This document shows positions 10,035-22,266 of a stretch of 64,000 nt of DNA, piece by piece. The notes below the pieces were generated by a model that searched no databases, had not been told where the DNA came from, and was given only the letters and a program-made list of their open reading frames with translations. Numbering within the stretch: the stretch's first letter is position 1; the number at the start of each line of letters is the position of its first letter. Source of the stretch: Heligmosomoides polygyrus polygyrus (lineage: Eukaryota > Nematoda > Chromadorea > Rhabditida > Heligmosomidae). The stretch covers positions 52,746,676 to 52,810,675 of the forward strand of contig OX377205.1 of NCBI GenBank assembly GCA_947396885.1, given 5' to 3'. The position numbers and the translations under genes are program-made.

Positions 10035-11407
10035 GTTTTTCAATGATGTTATTTATGGTTGGTTATGTTACACTTAACATATACATTTGAAGAGGTACTG
10101 TTCATGTTGACTATGTCCCAACCTATTATGTCGTAATAGAGCCGTTTACAGATACTACCGTAGTTTGAGGATGCTTTATCGAGAGGTCAAAGGAGGAGGA
10201 ATTTTTAATAATGGTAGCATCAATTTTAGTGTTGTTAGGACTAAGTGCTCTACTAGGCTTATTAGTATACAAGAGCTCCAACACGACTAAGGGCGTCTCA
10301 CGCACTTGCGCGACTTTGCAACATCACTGACCTATGGAAAGTATTATAGTTTTTGCAAAACTTCAAATTCGCTAACATCTAAGACCTGCTGCGTACTTTA
10401 CTGGCATCAAGCCGTTCATCATTTCATGCGTTCATCACAAACATTCCCTGCGGACCGTTTAGTTTTCTGCTGCGCAGTACTTCTGCACCCAGGTGGCTCC
10501 TTCGCAACCGTTCCCATGCCCAACAGCTCGCGTTACCGGATATCGTTGACACGTCTTCCGAATTCGGACGCCAGTTTTCCCCCACTCGTTTCTTATTACT
10601 AGATCTAATTGCTGGTCCGCCTTTACTGGTCTTCCCCCCCCCCCTCTTGAATGCTCCCACTCCACCTTCCTGATCCCAACTCCTGGCCCACTTCCTTGTT
10701 TCCACTACTGACCCTTACTGGTCTCTTCCTGCTGGTTTCTCTGTCCTGGTCCCTTCTTCAGGTTGTTCCTTTCCTTCCTGGTAGCTCTCCTGGTCAGTTG
10801 AGTTTCTTTTGGACCCAAGTGAAATGTAGGACGGCTGGGTAAAAACCGGTGCGTGTCGGTAGAGTGGCGCCACGACAAATCAAAACAAACGGTTTATTAA
10901 AGAACGATGAATCGATTAATAAGAACACAACAACAGTCTCGATAAAACGGGTGAGCGACGTCCACGACATAGCAGCTGAAAACGTGTAAGTGGAGAGGGA
11001 GCGGCGAAGCGAAGGATTCCGGTGCCGATGTCGGCCGAGCTACTTCTCGAAACTGAACTCCTAGATAGGCTCCCCGTGGCGACTGCCCTTCCCGCCATCC
11101 CGCCCTTTGACGTGGACGGCCCTTTCTGAGATCAACAACCTCGACAACACGCATGATCTCTTGTAACCTTCACCCACCGTCTAACATGCTCCCCGCCGCC
11201 GTTAGACCGCTCCACTCGGTCTATACTTAAGACCTGTTGGGAATCCGCTTTACCCCTTTCCACTGTCTCGGGGGCTGCCGTCTCCATCTGCAACGCTTCG
11301 CTACTCCTCCTTCTCTAGGATATAGGTAACCGTGCGGGCTCGATCCCCGACCGCGTGACGATCCTAGTCCGGGAGAGCTTCCAATTGAGTCCATCGCTCC
11401 AGTTGCT
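10035..11407. other. Non-coding stretch with possible solo-LTR-like sequence, unassigned
   Basis: Contains a C run (10637-10646) and a GC-rich segment, about 10850-11330, that includes GGTTTATTAAAG and many short repeats. It is reminiscent of a nematode LTR but no second copy, PBS or target duplication could be shown. No gene is supported. Confidence 0.3.
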
Positions 11408-13445
11408 TAATAATAATAATAATAATAATAATTTATTACGACGTATAAGACAGTCGTGAGAGAAGCGAACAATGAACAATGAAACAATGAAACACAAACG
11501 TGAGAAAAAAATGGGAACAGATACTAAGGATAAAAGTAGTTAAACAAAGTTAGACAAAGCTGTGAAGTAGATGAAACACGAGAGGTAGACTTTAAAAATT
11601 TAGCATGCTTTTCGAGGCAAGTCGCTTGAAAGCAACAAAATTGGCTGAGGAGTGGCTTAGCCCAGATCTCAGGGAGATAAATGCCGATCCCGCTCTTACT
11701 GCAAATGAGTGAGCTCGAATACTAGTTCTAGGCCGGCCGTAACTTAATTTTACATTGCCACCCCTGGTTATAGAGGGTACTGTTTTATAGAAAGCTGTAC
11801 CGTCCACATCACACAGTCCAGAAATTATTTTAAATAACATGCAGACATCCCTCAATTTCCTACGACTTTCTAGAGTGTGAATTCCAAGAAATTTGTTCCT
11901 AATTCCAGATCTAGGAATGCGAGAGTAGAAAAATCCACCGTATCTAATCATAATCTTTCTTGTAAAATTATTCTGAATCTTTTCGATCGCTTCTATATCC
12001 TTTTTCTTCCAGGGAGAAAATACTGTAGCACCACATTCAAGAATTGGTCTAACATAGGTTTTGTAAACCTTAAGAGTACGTCCTTGTTCTTCATGGCCAA
12101 ACCTTTGAAAATTTGGTATGTACGTGCATACGCCCTCCTGCAAATATTTTTGTAGTGCTCGGAGAAATTCAGTTTATCGTTATACGAAAATCCTAAATCA
12201 ACGACACTTTCAACTACAGAGATATCATTTCCTTCGATATTGAACCGCAATGGGTTATTTGAGTTACCTAGTCTCATATGTAGCGTTTTTTCTGGTGCTA
12301 GGGGTAGCGACCAGGTACGGGCCCACTGAGCAACGGCATCAATTGAAAGCTGCAAATTTCCAGAGGAGACGTTGTCTGATTGAGCATAAATTTTGATGTC
12401 ATCGGCATATTGCTTGCACTTCACTCCAAATCCATGTACAACCTGAGGAAGGTCAGAAGTGTATATGGTGAAAAGAAGAGGAGACAGAACTCCTCCCTGA
12501 GGAACACCACTTCTCACCCTCTTAACATCAGAGTAAGAATCATTCACTTTAACCTGAAATGTTCTGTCCTTGATAAAGCATTCTATCCATCTAACAAGCA
12601 TTGGATGAATTCCATATTTCACAAGCTTATATATTAGTTTATTGTGAGAAACACGGTCAAAGGCTTTTGCAAAATCGAAGTAAATCACATCACATGCCTT
12701 TTTGTCATCCAACAAACGCGTCCAGTCGTTCAGTGATTCCAGTAAATTGGTCTCTATTGAGCGACTCTGAACAAAGCCATGTTGGCTTTTAGGAATTACC
12801 GAATTTTTGTCCAGGTGATCTATTAAGTGATCTTTTACTACTTTTTCAAATACGCGGCAGAACACTGATGTGAGGCTGACAGGTCTATAGTTACTAGGGT
12901 CGCAAGATGGTTGCTTTTTCAAAATTGCTGTAACATATGAATGCTTCCATCGACTGGGAATTTCTGCATACATCATGCTTTGATTAAAAATGTAAGCTAG
13001 AGGCTTTGCGATGACATGAGATACTGCCTTAATGAATTTCCATGGAATATTGTCTGGAGTGATTGCGAAGGAAGCTGGCCATTTTTGCAAGAGTTCATAG
13101 ATCTTCACTTCATGGAACCAAGGAAAAGAATTCATCGGAAACTCAATTGTGGGATCAAAATCCGGAAAACTGTTGTGATCGCAACCAAAAACTCTGCAAA
13201 ATTGGTCGGCGAGCATGTTCGCTTTGTCGTAATCTGAAATCGCTCTGACATTTCCATTACTCAATACCGGTACGCTACTCTTAGATCTAAGTCTTTTTTT
13301 TCAGGTAGCTAAACAGTGATCGTTTTTCTCCTGATTCGACTATTCTTCGTTCTACACTACGGTTATATTTTTCTAATTTTTTTCTCGAAATTTTCTGAGA
13401 ACGCCCTATATTTTAACCAATCATCCGGAGATTGTGTTCTACATG
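11408..13445 (-). mobile_element. CR1-clade LINE, 5'-truncated, RT domain and 3' end
   Basis: The - strand frame 13264-11993 encodes an RT with NYRPVSLTSVFCRVFEKVV, IYFDFAKAFDRVSH, RSGVPQGGVLSPLLF and the catalytic YADDIKI (near 12400). The preceding linker, up to about 13445, gives WLKYRAFSENFEKKLEKYN and SGEKRSLFSYLKK in broken frames. After a frameshift near 12000-12140 the C-terminal region continues (YVRPILECGATVFSPWKKKD, ending KSMLNF at 11592). A 3' UTR then runs to AATAAATTATTATT with a TTA microsatellite tail (11408-11432). The N-terminal endonuclease is missing, so the copy is 5'-truncated as usual for target-primed reverse transcription. About 600 residues of the expected RT half are present. 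Confidence 0.88.
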
Positions 13446-13900
13446 CATTCGAATAAAGGTAGACTTTATGCTGGGACATCCGTTGTGTAGAATCTGCGCG
13501 CCTATCCTTCGGATACCACGAAGTCTACGTCGCTGATCACGCCTAGCACCAACAGCGTGCATTCATGTGCACGGTGCCTGTACCTCCAGGTAGGACGTCC
13601 ACTATATTTGCCTGATACTCCGGCAAGGTATATCTCCGTGGAGCTTCCACAGTCGATTATTTGGAGGGGACCGAAGAGGGAATGAACTTGAATTTTCTGA
13701 ATGTCAAATGGTAGAAACGGCTTCCACAATCGACTGTTTGGACGGGATCTGAGGACGCAATAAACCAATGAGTTTCTGAATTGTTAAGGCTAAGTTCATT
13801 TTGTCTTCGGACTCCCTCCAAGTAGTCTATTGTGGACGCCCTAAATATGATTATAAAAATAATCATTAATATGATTAAAAATCGATCTGGAGGCGAGCGG
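13446..13900. other. Spacer, no gene recognised
   Basis: Only short frames; two similar segments around 13620-13650 and 13690-13740 share CTTCCACAGTCGAT/CTTCCACAATCGAC with GGACCG/GGATCTGAGG following, an imperfect local duplication. Confidence 0.3.
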
Positions 13901-15180
13901 AAAGTAACGGTAGCGCAAGGTATAGAACACTACAATTTTGAGGAAACAAGAGAAAGTAACCAACAGGTTAGAATGGTTAATCAACACGCAATCAAGTGCA
14001 ACAAATTTGCAAATTCGGTATAAGTTTTAGGGTATATCTTTGGCCCAAAATTCTCGTATGAAGACGGAGTGCAGCATTTGAACCTGGTAGTTTTTCTTCC
14101 AGCACGTCGTTTCCTTAACGGATTTCTTATTCTTTCTGCGGACATCCAACTAAATGAGCCGCAGTTCTTGTAGGCGGTCAGTGGTGTCGCCATTTTTGTA
14201 TCATCCCTTTGGAGATACTGCTTCGGTCGAGTTGTTCCAGCGATGTGAAGACAATTACTGAGTTCCAGTTTCTTGGTAGTGAAAAACTTCGCCAGCTGCT
14301 AGATTCTCGATAGTGTTCTACTATCGTGGAATACTGAAGATGCTTGAAGGAAAGGCTGTATGTATGGATCCTTGCCCTATGCCCTTCTTTCCTTCCAAGT
14401 TCTTCGTTCCTAGGCACATCTATTTCACAAATTCGTGCGGACATTGAGTCTATCGTAATTTGTACCTTCTTCTGGTCGCGATGTGCGTTCCCTGCCTTAC
14501 ATATGGAAATCTGCCTGTACCATTTCACCGGATATGGTGTAGCCAAAAATGGTAGGTGTCAGAATCAAACCAGATGGCAGTTTCATTATAGAAGCCTCAT
14601 GAAGATTGATCTTATTTATGAGATCATTGGAGAGATCGTTCTGGAAAGAAGATCTTTATGAGAGATGGAAAGTTTCTTCTCTTTTATGAAATTCTTGTTA
14701 GCTGGGGACAGCATGGCAGTGCTCAATGATTCTGTTAGCTTATCATCTGTTAAAACTGGTACTCGTTTTAGCTTCATGCTACTGCGCGCGTTCTTAAGAG
14801 TAATACTAATTTCGAAAGTTTTTGGAAGCTATACCATTCCTGTCGTTGTGTATAAAGTAGATCCTTTATTTGGAAGCATCAAGCATCTTCTTGAAGTTTT
14901 TTCTTTATGAAACTTCTTTGAGCTCCAGAGTCGAGCAAGGTAATTATCGGTTGATACTCCATCTCTGATTTGTTGAATATAAACGAGGAAGAACCAGGTT
15001 CAAATGCTGCACTCCATCTTCATACGAGAATTTTGGGCCAAAGACATACCTTAAAACTTCTACCGAATTTGCAAATTTGTTGCACTTGATTGCGTTTTGA
15101 TTACCCATTCTAACCTGTTGGTTACTTTCTCTTGTTTCCTCAAAATTGTAGTGTTCTATACCTTGCGCTACCGTTACTTT
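13901..15180 (-). mobile_element. BEL/Pao retrotransposon remnant between 188-base inverted arms
   Basis: Arms 13901-14088 and 14993-15180 are inverted copies of each other with few differences. Between them the - strand, in broken frames, reads KLPSGLILTPTIFGYTISGE (around 14560-14500), which matches the end of the BEL/Pao aspartic protease region (DUF1758 type), and upstream SSKKFHKEKTSRRCLML and KLTESLSTAMLSPA from the same domain. No RT or integrase remains. How a retroelement piece came to be flanked by inverted arms is unclear; a fold-back rearrangement of the element itself is one option. Confidence 0.6.
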
Positions 15181-15238
15181 CCCCTCAGTGTTATGGATAC
15201 CCAACTAGGTCTATGTCTAGATGTGTTAATGTTGCAAT

Positions 15239-15850
15239 CAGGAGTGTGCGTAAATGAAATCCGAAATTTCGTAGATCGTAAATCGTAATTACGAAAAAAT
15301 CGTCGTAAATCGTAAATCGTAAACCGTAAATCGTAAGAGGTGTCTGACTCATAATGCATCTAATTTCCTTGTTTTTTTCTATTATGTTAAAGCTATTTTT
15401 TGAAGCTTTTTGAAACCTTTTTCATTTTTGAAGGCAGCCACAATTTCTGGAATGAAGGATCGTCATTCGACGATACCAGGCAATTACTTTCGGCATTTAC
15501 TTGGCTTAAAAGTTTGCTTGCACTTGTTAAATTTCAGAAACTTCAAAATATTGTATTACTAACTAATGATGCTTGGATTAGCCATTCCTACTCTCTAATA
15601 CCTTTTTAACAAGCGCTATCATTTCTTTTGCTCATCTTTAGCATTCTGAACGGATCGCATAGGGCGAACGCAACAGCCCCAATCAAACCACTGAAAACAA
15701 GACCAAAAGTGTCAAACTTTTTCACTTTCATCATGGAAACGTCCGACGTTTTGCTTAAGGCGAACCTCACACGTAGACTCCGCGCCATGACGTGCAGTGA
15801 TAATCAGACTGAAACATGATTGTTTTAGGCGCCATCGCGAAGGACTGACC
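15239..15850 (+). mobile_element. Truncated hAT-type element (left end only)
   Basis: Begins CAGGAGTGTGCG and is followed by CGTAAATC arrays like the element at 8244-10026. Inner sequence around 15652-15770 (CATAGGGCGAA, then GACCAAAAGTGTCAA) aligns with 8868-8920 of that copy. The right terminus was not found, so the end is approximate. Confidence 0.65.
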
Positions 15851-16334
15851 CAATCGATTGCACAGAGGGTGTTTCTACGTGACATCACTATGTAGAGGCC
15901 CTAAGTGACGAAGCCCGCCTCGGCTGATGCGTGTAGGATGATTTGTGCATTGCGATTGATGCTCTGATTACTCTAATTATCTTTATCCAAGCAATTATAG
16001 CCAATCTGTTTTATTGATGGGCCTAACAGTGGCTCAGTGGCTAATAAAAGATGCATTATTGTCTTCTTCAGTCATATTTTTCAAAGTGAGGATTATATTT
16101 GTTTTTTTTCTTCAATTTCCTCGTTTCTGAAAAAAGGTAGATAAAAAGTTAGAGAGAGGAAGGGAGAAAGGAAATAAGCATCGCTGATACTTGCACAGAC
16201 TAATCATTCAAACTACTATAGGAACTTAGGTAAATGCTTCGTTATGCTTCTTTTAGCCATAATACAATTTTAGCGTTGCGCTGTTGTGTTCTGTTATTAG
16301 TGTGTTTTTTGGCACGTTACTTAGTTAACCTGGG

Positions 16335-16356
16335 ATAAATAAATAAATAAATAAAT
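16335..16356. repeat. (AAAT)n microsatellite
   Basis: Five and a half AAAT units directly read. Such runs often mark a LINE 3' tail, but upstream LINE coding sequence was not seen. Confidence 0.85.
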
Positions 16357-19085
16357 CATTCGGCTGGCTGCAGACTCTCACCAGCCCACGTTGAGGATTC
16401 CATTACGCATGTATGCGGTATAAAACACCATGTGCAGGGGTGAGTGAAGTTCGATTTGGTCTAGATCTCCCGTCCAGGTCTGCTGTTACGACTGCGTTAG
16501 AAAGTGAGCTCGCCCTGTGAAAAACAGTCGACTGCGAGCCCCTCGTGCAAATTAGGCTGCTACCGCCACTGAGCGCTCCCACGCTTGGCTGAGATCTATT
16601 GCTAATCATCTGCGCTCCTTAATGCTGCTGGATGACAGATGATGGCAGACGGCTCTTCGCTGGTCGCCTCTATGGATTCGGCTTCCTTCGGCCCACACGG
16701 CCATGCACTCACTGTCCCTTCACAACTCGGTGGAAAGCAGGGATTCTCTGCTGTGATTGCTCAGGTTCTGATACAAGCACTTTGCACAGTGAGCTCGAGT
16801 TGCTCGCCTGCACTTTGTGTCGCTTTATTTTTGTGGCCCCGGCTCCGTTTATGACCCTCTGGCCGTCTTGCCATTGCCTCGCACAGCCACCGCTCTTCGT
16901 CTCATCCGTTCTCCACTGTTCTCTGTAGGAGTTAACTAGCTCGAGTCCTTTCAGTGCCGAGCCTGCCGAGAATATATCCCTCAGGCAACGCTTTTCAGTC
17001 TGTCTAGCTTTCTCGTCATGGTTTGATGGTCTCTTGAAGGCTGCTTGTCGCTCCCCACTTCCGATTCGCGCAGTCCCTCGGCTCGTCTCCTTGCGAGGGG
17101 GCGCGGGGCCTTCTGGCGACCTCGGGCTGTTAGCTGTTTTGTACGTCGCCCGCGCATGGACGGCAGCGGTGATTGACGAGCCCTTAATAATCTGTCCTTA
17201 TGGACCTTCGCGATCTCTCGCGCAGCCGGCTGGCCGCCGTCTCGGGCGCTTCGCCTGTCGCCCGACCCATCCCTCAACATTCTATTGATCCTCCATAATT
17301 CGGCCCCTTCGCAAAATACATGTGCGGGTCAAATTCTCGTCCTCCGCATGGCGAATGTAGCATGGGATGTCTCTTACTTCAACCCAGCCAGCAATTCGAA
17401 AGAGTTGTGTGTATAGACGCACACATCGACTCACTCGAAGGGTTCGCATCCATTCGAAATGAGGCTGGAGTACAAGAACTATAATAATAACACTAGAGAC
17501 TTCATCCAGCGACCAAGCGACCAGATTCTCATAGCTGAGCGCCTTCAGGCGATTACCCACGCCAAGGAGAACCGTATAGTCAAGTTCTCTCTCGAGCAGA
17601 ATCGACAGTCTGTTCGCTGGTTTTTGGATAAAAACGAATGCGAGTGTTTTTCTCAAACACATCAGAGGAAGGGATTTGAAAGAGTGTTTTCATGTCCTTC
17701 ACCTTACATGAGATCACCTGAATGCTTCAGGAGGTGAGGCTTACGTATGTGCGACAGCGTTGGCGCAAATATCTTATGACATTATAGTGAACGACATTAG
17801 TTGCTTAAATAAATGCCACAAATTTCCACAATCATCCTCTGCAACAATCGAGACATATTTGTTGTTGCATCCCATTGTGATGCGGAGAATTTTACCTCTT
17901 GAATGCCGTAAAACTCGCCCGTATGTTGCAGCGGGCGATGCCTACTTAGACGACATCAGAATCGTTTAGAAGTTCGGTTGCGAAGCTCTTCCAAGAGTGG
18001 AAGCCCAGGTTCGTCTTTCGATGAATTTTGGCACGACGTTCTCAGTCAGTAGTTGTTTTTTTGTTGGGTCGTTAATCAGGTTTGTTATCAACTTTTTCGT
18101 CTTTCTTCAATGTCGGGAAATTTAGGACATTTGTAATACTCCTAGCCTAAACTCCAGTACATAGTGAAGTATGCTAATCTCAAGGAAAATAGAGCCCAAT
18201 AAAAAAAACAGTACTACAGTTGTACTACGCCCCAGGTAGAGTCCAGTGCGTCAATCTCTCTGATCTTACCGACAGGGGTTCAAGTCCAGTGGTGTCTGAG
18301 GCTGAAGCTCATTCACTCACTCTTACTGCTGGTGAATTGTGGCCCTGTTCGGCTTCCACTTTTGACGTTCATTGCTCGTTTCCAACTATCTTCTTGGCTT
18401 TCTTGCCTCTACATCTCTTCTCCTTCTTTGAACGAGCGTAGACCTTGAGTATGCAGCTGTTTAACCATTGTTGCGTTCTGTATAGTTGCTTACATAACGT
18501 ACTTTCTGTTCCCAGCGATTGACTACGTAGGCAAAGCGAATTTTGAGATGCGGATTTGGGAGTTGACTGCACGTCCGTTCTAGTTCGAAAAACCAGAAAC
18601 GCTTGCATTCTTGCTTGTTACTCCATGCGGTGGAGCAAAAGGTACCACCACTACCTAACGAAGAGTGGAGGCCCCAAAATTCAGCAATTTAGCGGGTCAT
18701 TACAGTCTGTATCAACGCCTAGCAGGGTACTCCACGAAAAGCTTACAAAGCGTGTCAGAGGTTTAAGGAAGGTGAGGGTTTAAGAAAGTGCAGTTGCTGC
18801 AGGCTCACCCTGTTATTCTCAGCACCATATGAATATCTGAAAGCCTTCTTCTGCCTTTAAAAGCAAAGCCTGTGGCATTGTCTCATTCGAATTCTAATTG
18901 AAGGTTATTTACTTCGTCAGAAGACTGAGGGCGAAGTAGATGTGAATACGAATAGAGATTGTCTGAAACAATGGCATTGGGAGATTCATTATCAAATCAT
19001 ATAAACATGTGAGGTGCGGTTAAGAGAAACCCTTTTGACCATTTCAGACTGTTGGCAGGTATGGGCTAACCTTGGTAGTTAACCT

Positions 19086-19125
19086 GAAGCTGGAGACGTG
19101 CGCTTCGATACATGTCTCCAGCTTC
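19086..19125. other. Short hairpin with 15-bp stem
   Basis: GAAGCTGGAGACGTG pairs with CATGTCTCCAGCTTC (one G-U) around a 10-base loop. Flanking GTTAA/TTAAC bases extend the pairing imperfectly. Expression is unknown. Confidence 0.6.
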
Positions 19126-20423
19126 AAAGCTGACTAAAATTAACTCGTACGTAGCAATGCCAGGTAATGCACGTCAAGCTCCTCGTACCACACGTGCAGT
19201 ATTTCGGCAGTATTTGCGTCTATCTGTGCAGTCCTTTCTCGGAATCCCTTAAATGGACAAAATATGATTGGACGACGTCGGTATCAGCCTGAACGCATCA
19301 AGATGTCAGCTGTACACATGAGCACTATGTTGATCTTCTGGAAAGCACGCAAAGATTTTCGTGGAAAGTAGCTTGTGAATAAATGTCATTTACAATACCG
19401 CTCTCGCCGCGCAGTCAAAACTGCGATTTGCGACGGGAAAATCCGTCGCAAACCGTCGCATGCTCATAACTCCTTCAATTTCAGGGTTTTTGAAAAAGGG
19501 TAGGCACCATTCGATTCGTCTCTTCGAGGTCTTCACAAACTTGTGCACATCTTCACCAGAATACCGCATTTTTTGCCGTGGGTGGCCCATAAATCACTAG
19601 AGCAGTTTTTTGCGATAAGAGCAGCTTATTTCCCGGGACATGCGCGTTTTCGGAGTATCTCAAGCGTGGCGTACATTGCCAACGCTCTGTCATGCCAGGA
19701 ATGCTCCGAGAGTGCGCCGTGCACAATGCATATAGGATCGAGCCTATCAATCGAGTGGGCGAAAGCATGTCCACTCTGCTTCTATCTTCTCTTACTGGAA
19801 AATCTAAAGCCATAAACAGTATCTCGAACCGCTTTTAGAATTGTACCAGAAATTCCCAACCGTCCTACTCAGGAATTGCTCTAAGGCTGTCCAGCTAGCC
19901 TTTGGAGTGCGCCGTGAACAGTACATATAGAATTGAAGCTATCCAGTGGGGCGACAGCTCGCAAATTGCACGCGCGGGCGTGTTCGGAGCGCAATAAGTG
20001 TGAGTTTTGTAGGAAGTAAAATCATCTAGCAGCGCGCTGAAACACAGCAACGTAGCTTACGAGTGAACAAAGTTACAGGGGTGCGAAAATGCAGATGGCC
20101 TTGTGTGACACTATTTTTTCCGATTTCAGTCGACCACTGCAGGAAGTCTCGGTGGGCTAACGGCGCTCAAATGCGCAGGCGAGCAGAACACTCGAGGTAC
20201 TTCACGAAGATGTGCCCACAACTCCCTAGCTGATTAAACTGCCTTAGCCCCAGCTGCATTTTAGGGCGGCGAACTTAACGGTTGAAGTTTCCTGCGCCCT
20301 TACTCGTCCACGTTTGCCATCTTTTTGCTCAGGTTGCAGAGCTCTATCGAACGGTAGCAATTTGGATCAATTTCAGAAAAATCGCTTTTTGACAATTTCC
20401 CATCGTGACAGGTGCGCTCTAGG

Positions 20424-21727
20424 TGGGTGCGCGAACTTTTACTCACTCCCGGCCGCACGCTTTGGGCGCGAGCGACGCCGCCATGCGCGGCAAGCCCGCG
20501 ACGGCAAATTGCCAATCGTCGTCCCGCCCTTGCTGATTGTTTACTGTTGACCTATGTTGCAGTCTGTACATACAATAATCACACCGAATTGGACACTATT
20601 CTAAACAGCTCTAACCGCTTTGAAAAGAAAGAATAAAAAAGCTGAACGTCTTCCAATTCAAAACGAGCTCCTTCCATGTTAAACTGGAGACTCTACAAAA
20701 GGGTTAGAATAATCTTTGTTCAAGGAAAATTTTTAGAATGATTTCTTTAATATTTAGTTTAATTGCTCAATAAGAGTAGAATCGTTTGAAATTTTATAAA
20801 ATTCTAATTTTTAGAGAAAAAATAATGGTTTAAGGCTTGTTCTAAAGAGCAGAAAGGCGACCATTTTTGTGGCATAAAAAGAGATTATGCCATGCCTTCG
20901 TCTAAGGCGTCGCGATGTTTGGTTGGTTGATAGATTTTTTCAAAATTTCTGCTAGCATGCAGTTTCACACTTGTGACACACAACAAAAACAGTTGTAACG
21001 AGCACAAATATCTTCACCTTGAAATTCATGTAAGCGACACTCATATTATCAGTGAAATGAAAAACGCGACGAGATAGTCGGATACATGGCGCGATCCCTT
21101 TTTAATGTACTAAATGATCGCTGCCTTATTGCGCTATAAAACAAAATTCAATCTGTTATTTTTCTCAAAATATAACAAATTGTTACACCCATTCGAACAT
21201 GTGAACTAAAAAAAATTCAAAGAAAATTATACCAAGATTTCCTTCAACAGACAATTATTCTGCTCTCTTTAGGGAACGTCTAGCTTGACCGGAAGACGTT
21301 CGCTTTGATTTGGAAGATATTCACTTTGATTTCAAAAGCATCAAGTTTGTTTAAAATAATTCTCGATTCGATGTGCGAATTGTCAAATTTGACGTGAAAA
21401 TGGTACTAATCTTCTTTGGTTTCTACTAATGGTCTTAGACTATCAGATATACTAATATATCTAACTTCCTACTAATAGTAAGGACCATATCACAACAGTA
21501 GTTACAATAATAGTCATCTGTTAGTGTTAGTTAGTTAGCTGTTAGTAACAGCAGAAATTCGCCGTAGCCAGTTCCCGTTCGCACGTTCATGCAATAGGCA
21601 GCAAAAAGCCCACTGATGGAACTCTTAAGTAAATCTCGTGCGCACCGCTAGCGAATGGCTAGCGACGCCGCGCCCGCAGCGCGCGCGGCGATCGGTGCGG
21701 CCAGAAGTGAGTAAAAGTTCCGCCCTC
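20424..21727. mobile_element. MULE-like non-autonomous element (1304 bases) inside the foldback arm
   Basis: Flanked on both sides by the same nonamer CGCTCTAGG (20415-20423 and 21728-21736), as expected of Mutator-like insertions. Its ends are imperfect inverted repeats sharing GAACTTTTACTCACT and GGCCGCAC, with further GC-rich inverse similarity to about 20530 and 21640. Removing it restores continuity of the host foldback arm with the right arm. The interior is AT-rich and lacks any recognisable transposase. Confidence 0.72.
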
Positions 21728-22129
21728 CGCTCTAGGTCGAGCCTGCGCGGACAATGGCGTCATCGAAAATCGATATTTTCGAAATTCCGGCTACTTCGGC
21801 AGTTTTTGGATTTTCTTCTGGATAACTGAGGGTGGTCGGGTCAGGATCACCGATATTGCTCAAACTTCGTATAGGGACGGGGCTTATTCGGGGTGCCGAG
21901 CACGAAGCCGAAGTCCATTTGAACGGTTACGGCAGGAGGCCACCTATACCGACAACTGAGGGTGATCTGTGCCTCTGAACCCACCCAATCAAGCGGGAAG
22001 CTACCTGTCGAGATCGGCGGAGTTTTCAAAAACGGATGTCGGATCCGTAACCAGTGCTCCAAATAACCACTAGATGGTTTTGGGCGGGAAGATTTGGCCA
22101 ATTTCGAAAATATCGTCTTCGATGACGTC

Positions 22130-22266
22130 TGTGAAGATTTATTGCTTGGTGGAGTGAACGATAGAAAGAAGAAGAATGAATCACACTTCTCTCGTTGCGT
22201 CCTCTATACAACGAGAAATAGAGAATGAACTGATAATAAACTGATGAGTGTTATCGTTCAGATAAA
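22130..22266 (-). repeat. 3' LTR of the BEL/Pao-type element
   Basis: 137 bases; differs from 24783-24920 by a few substitutions and one-base length changes. Flanked outside by ACGTC. Confidence 0.82.

Larger units (their letters stand above)
15851..19395. other. Stretch with no assigned gene; contains coding-like islands
   Basis: Holds an (AAAT)n run at 16335-16356. Around 16639-16764 an ATG-led frame (MMADGSSLVASMDSAS...) ends at CAG/GTTCTG, and 17459-17737 is a 92-codon frame with hydrophilic composition (RLEYKNYNNNTRDF...). Neither matches a family I know and no splice chain could be built. I therefore do not call a gene. Confidence 0.3.

Noticed and set aside
10850..11330. Solo LTR
   Set aside because: Composition and TTTATTA-type motif are suggestive, but no termini, partner copy or target duplication could be shown.
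16632..16928. C2H2-like zinc finger reading (CTHCPF...CC..C)
   Set aside because: Spacing does not match a C2H2 or other known finger, and the histidines are missing.
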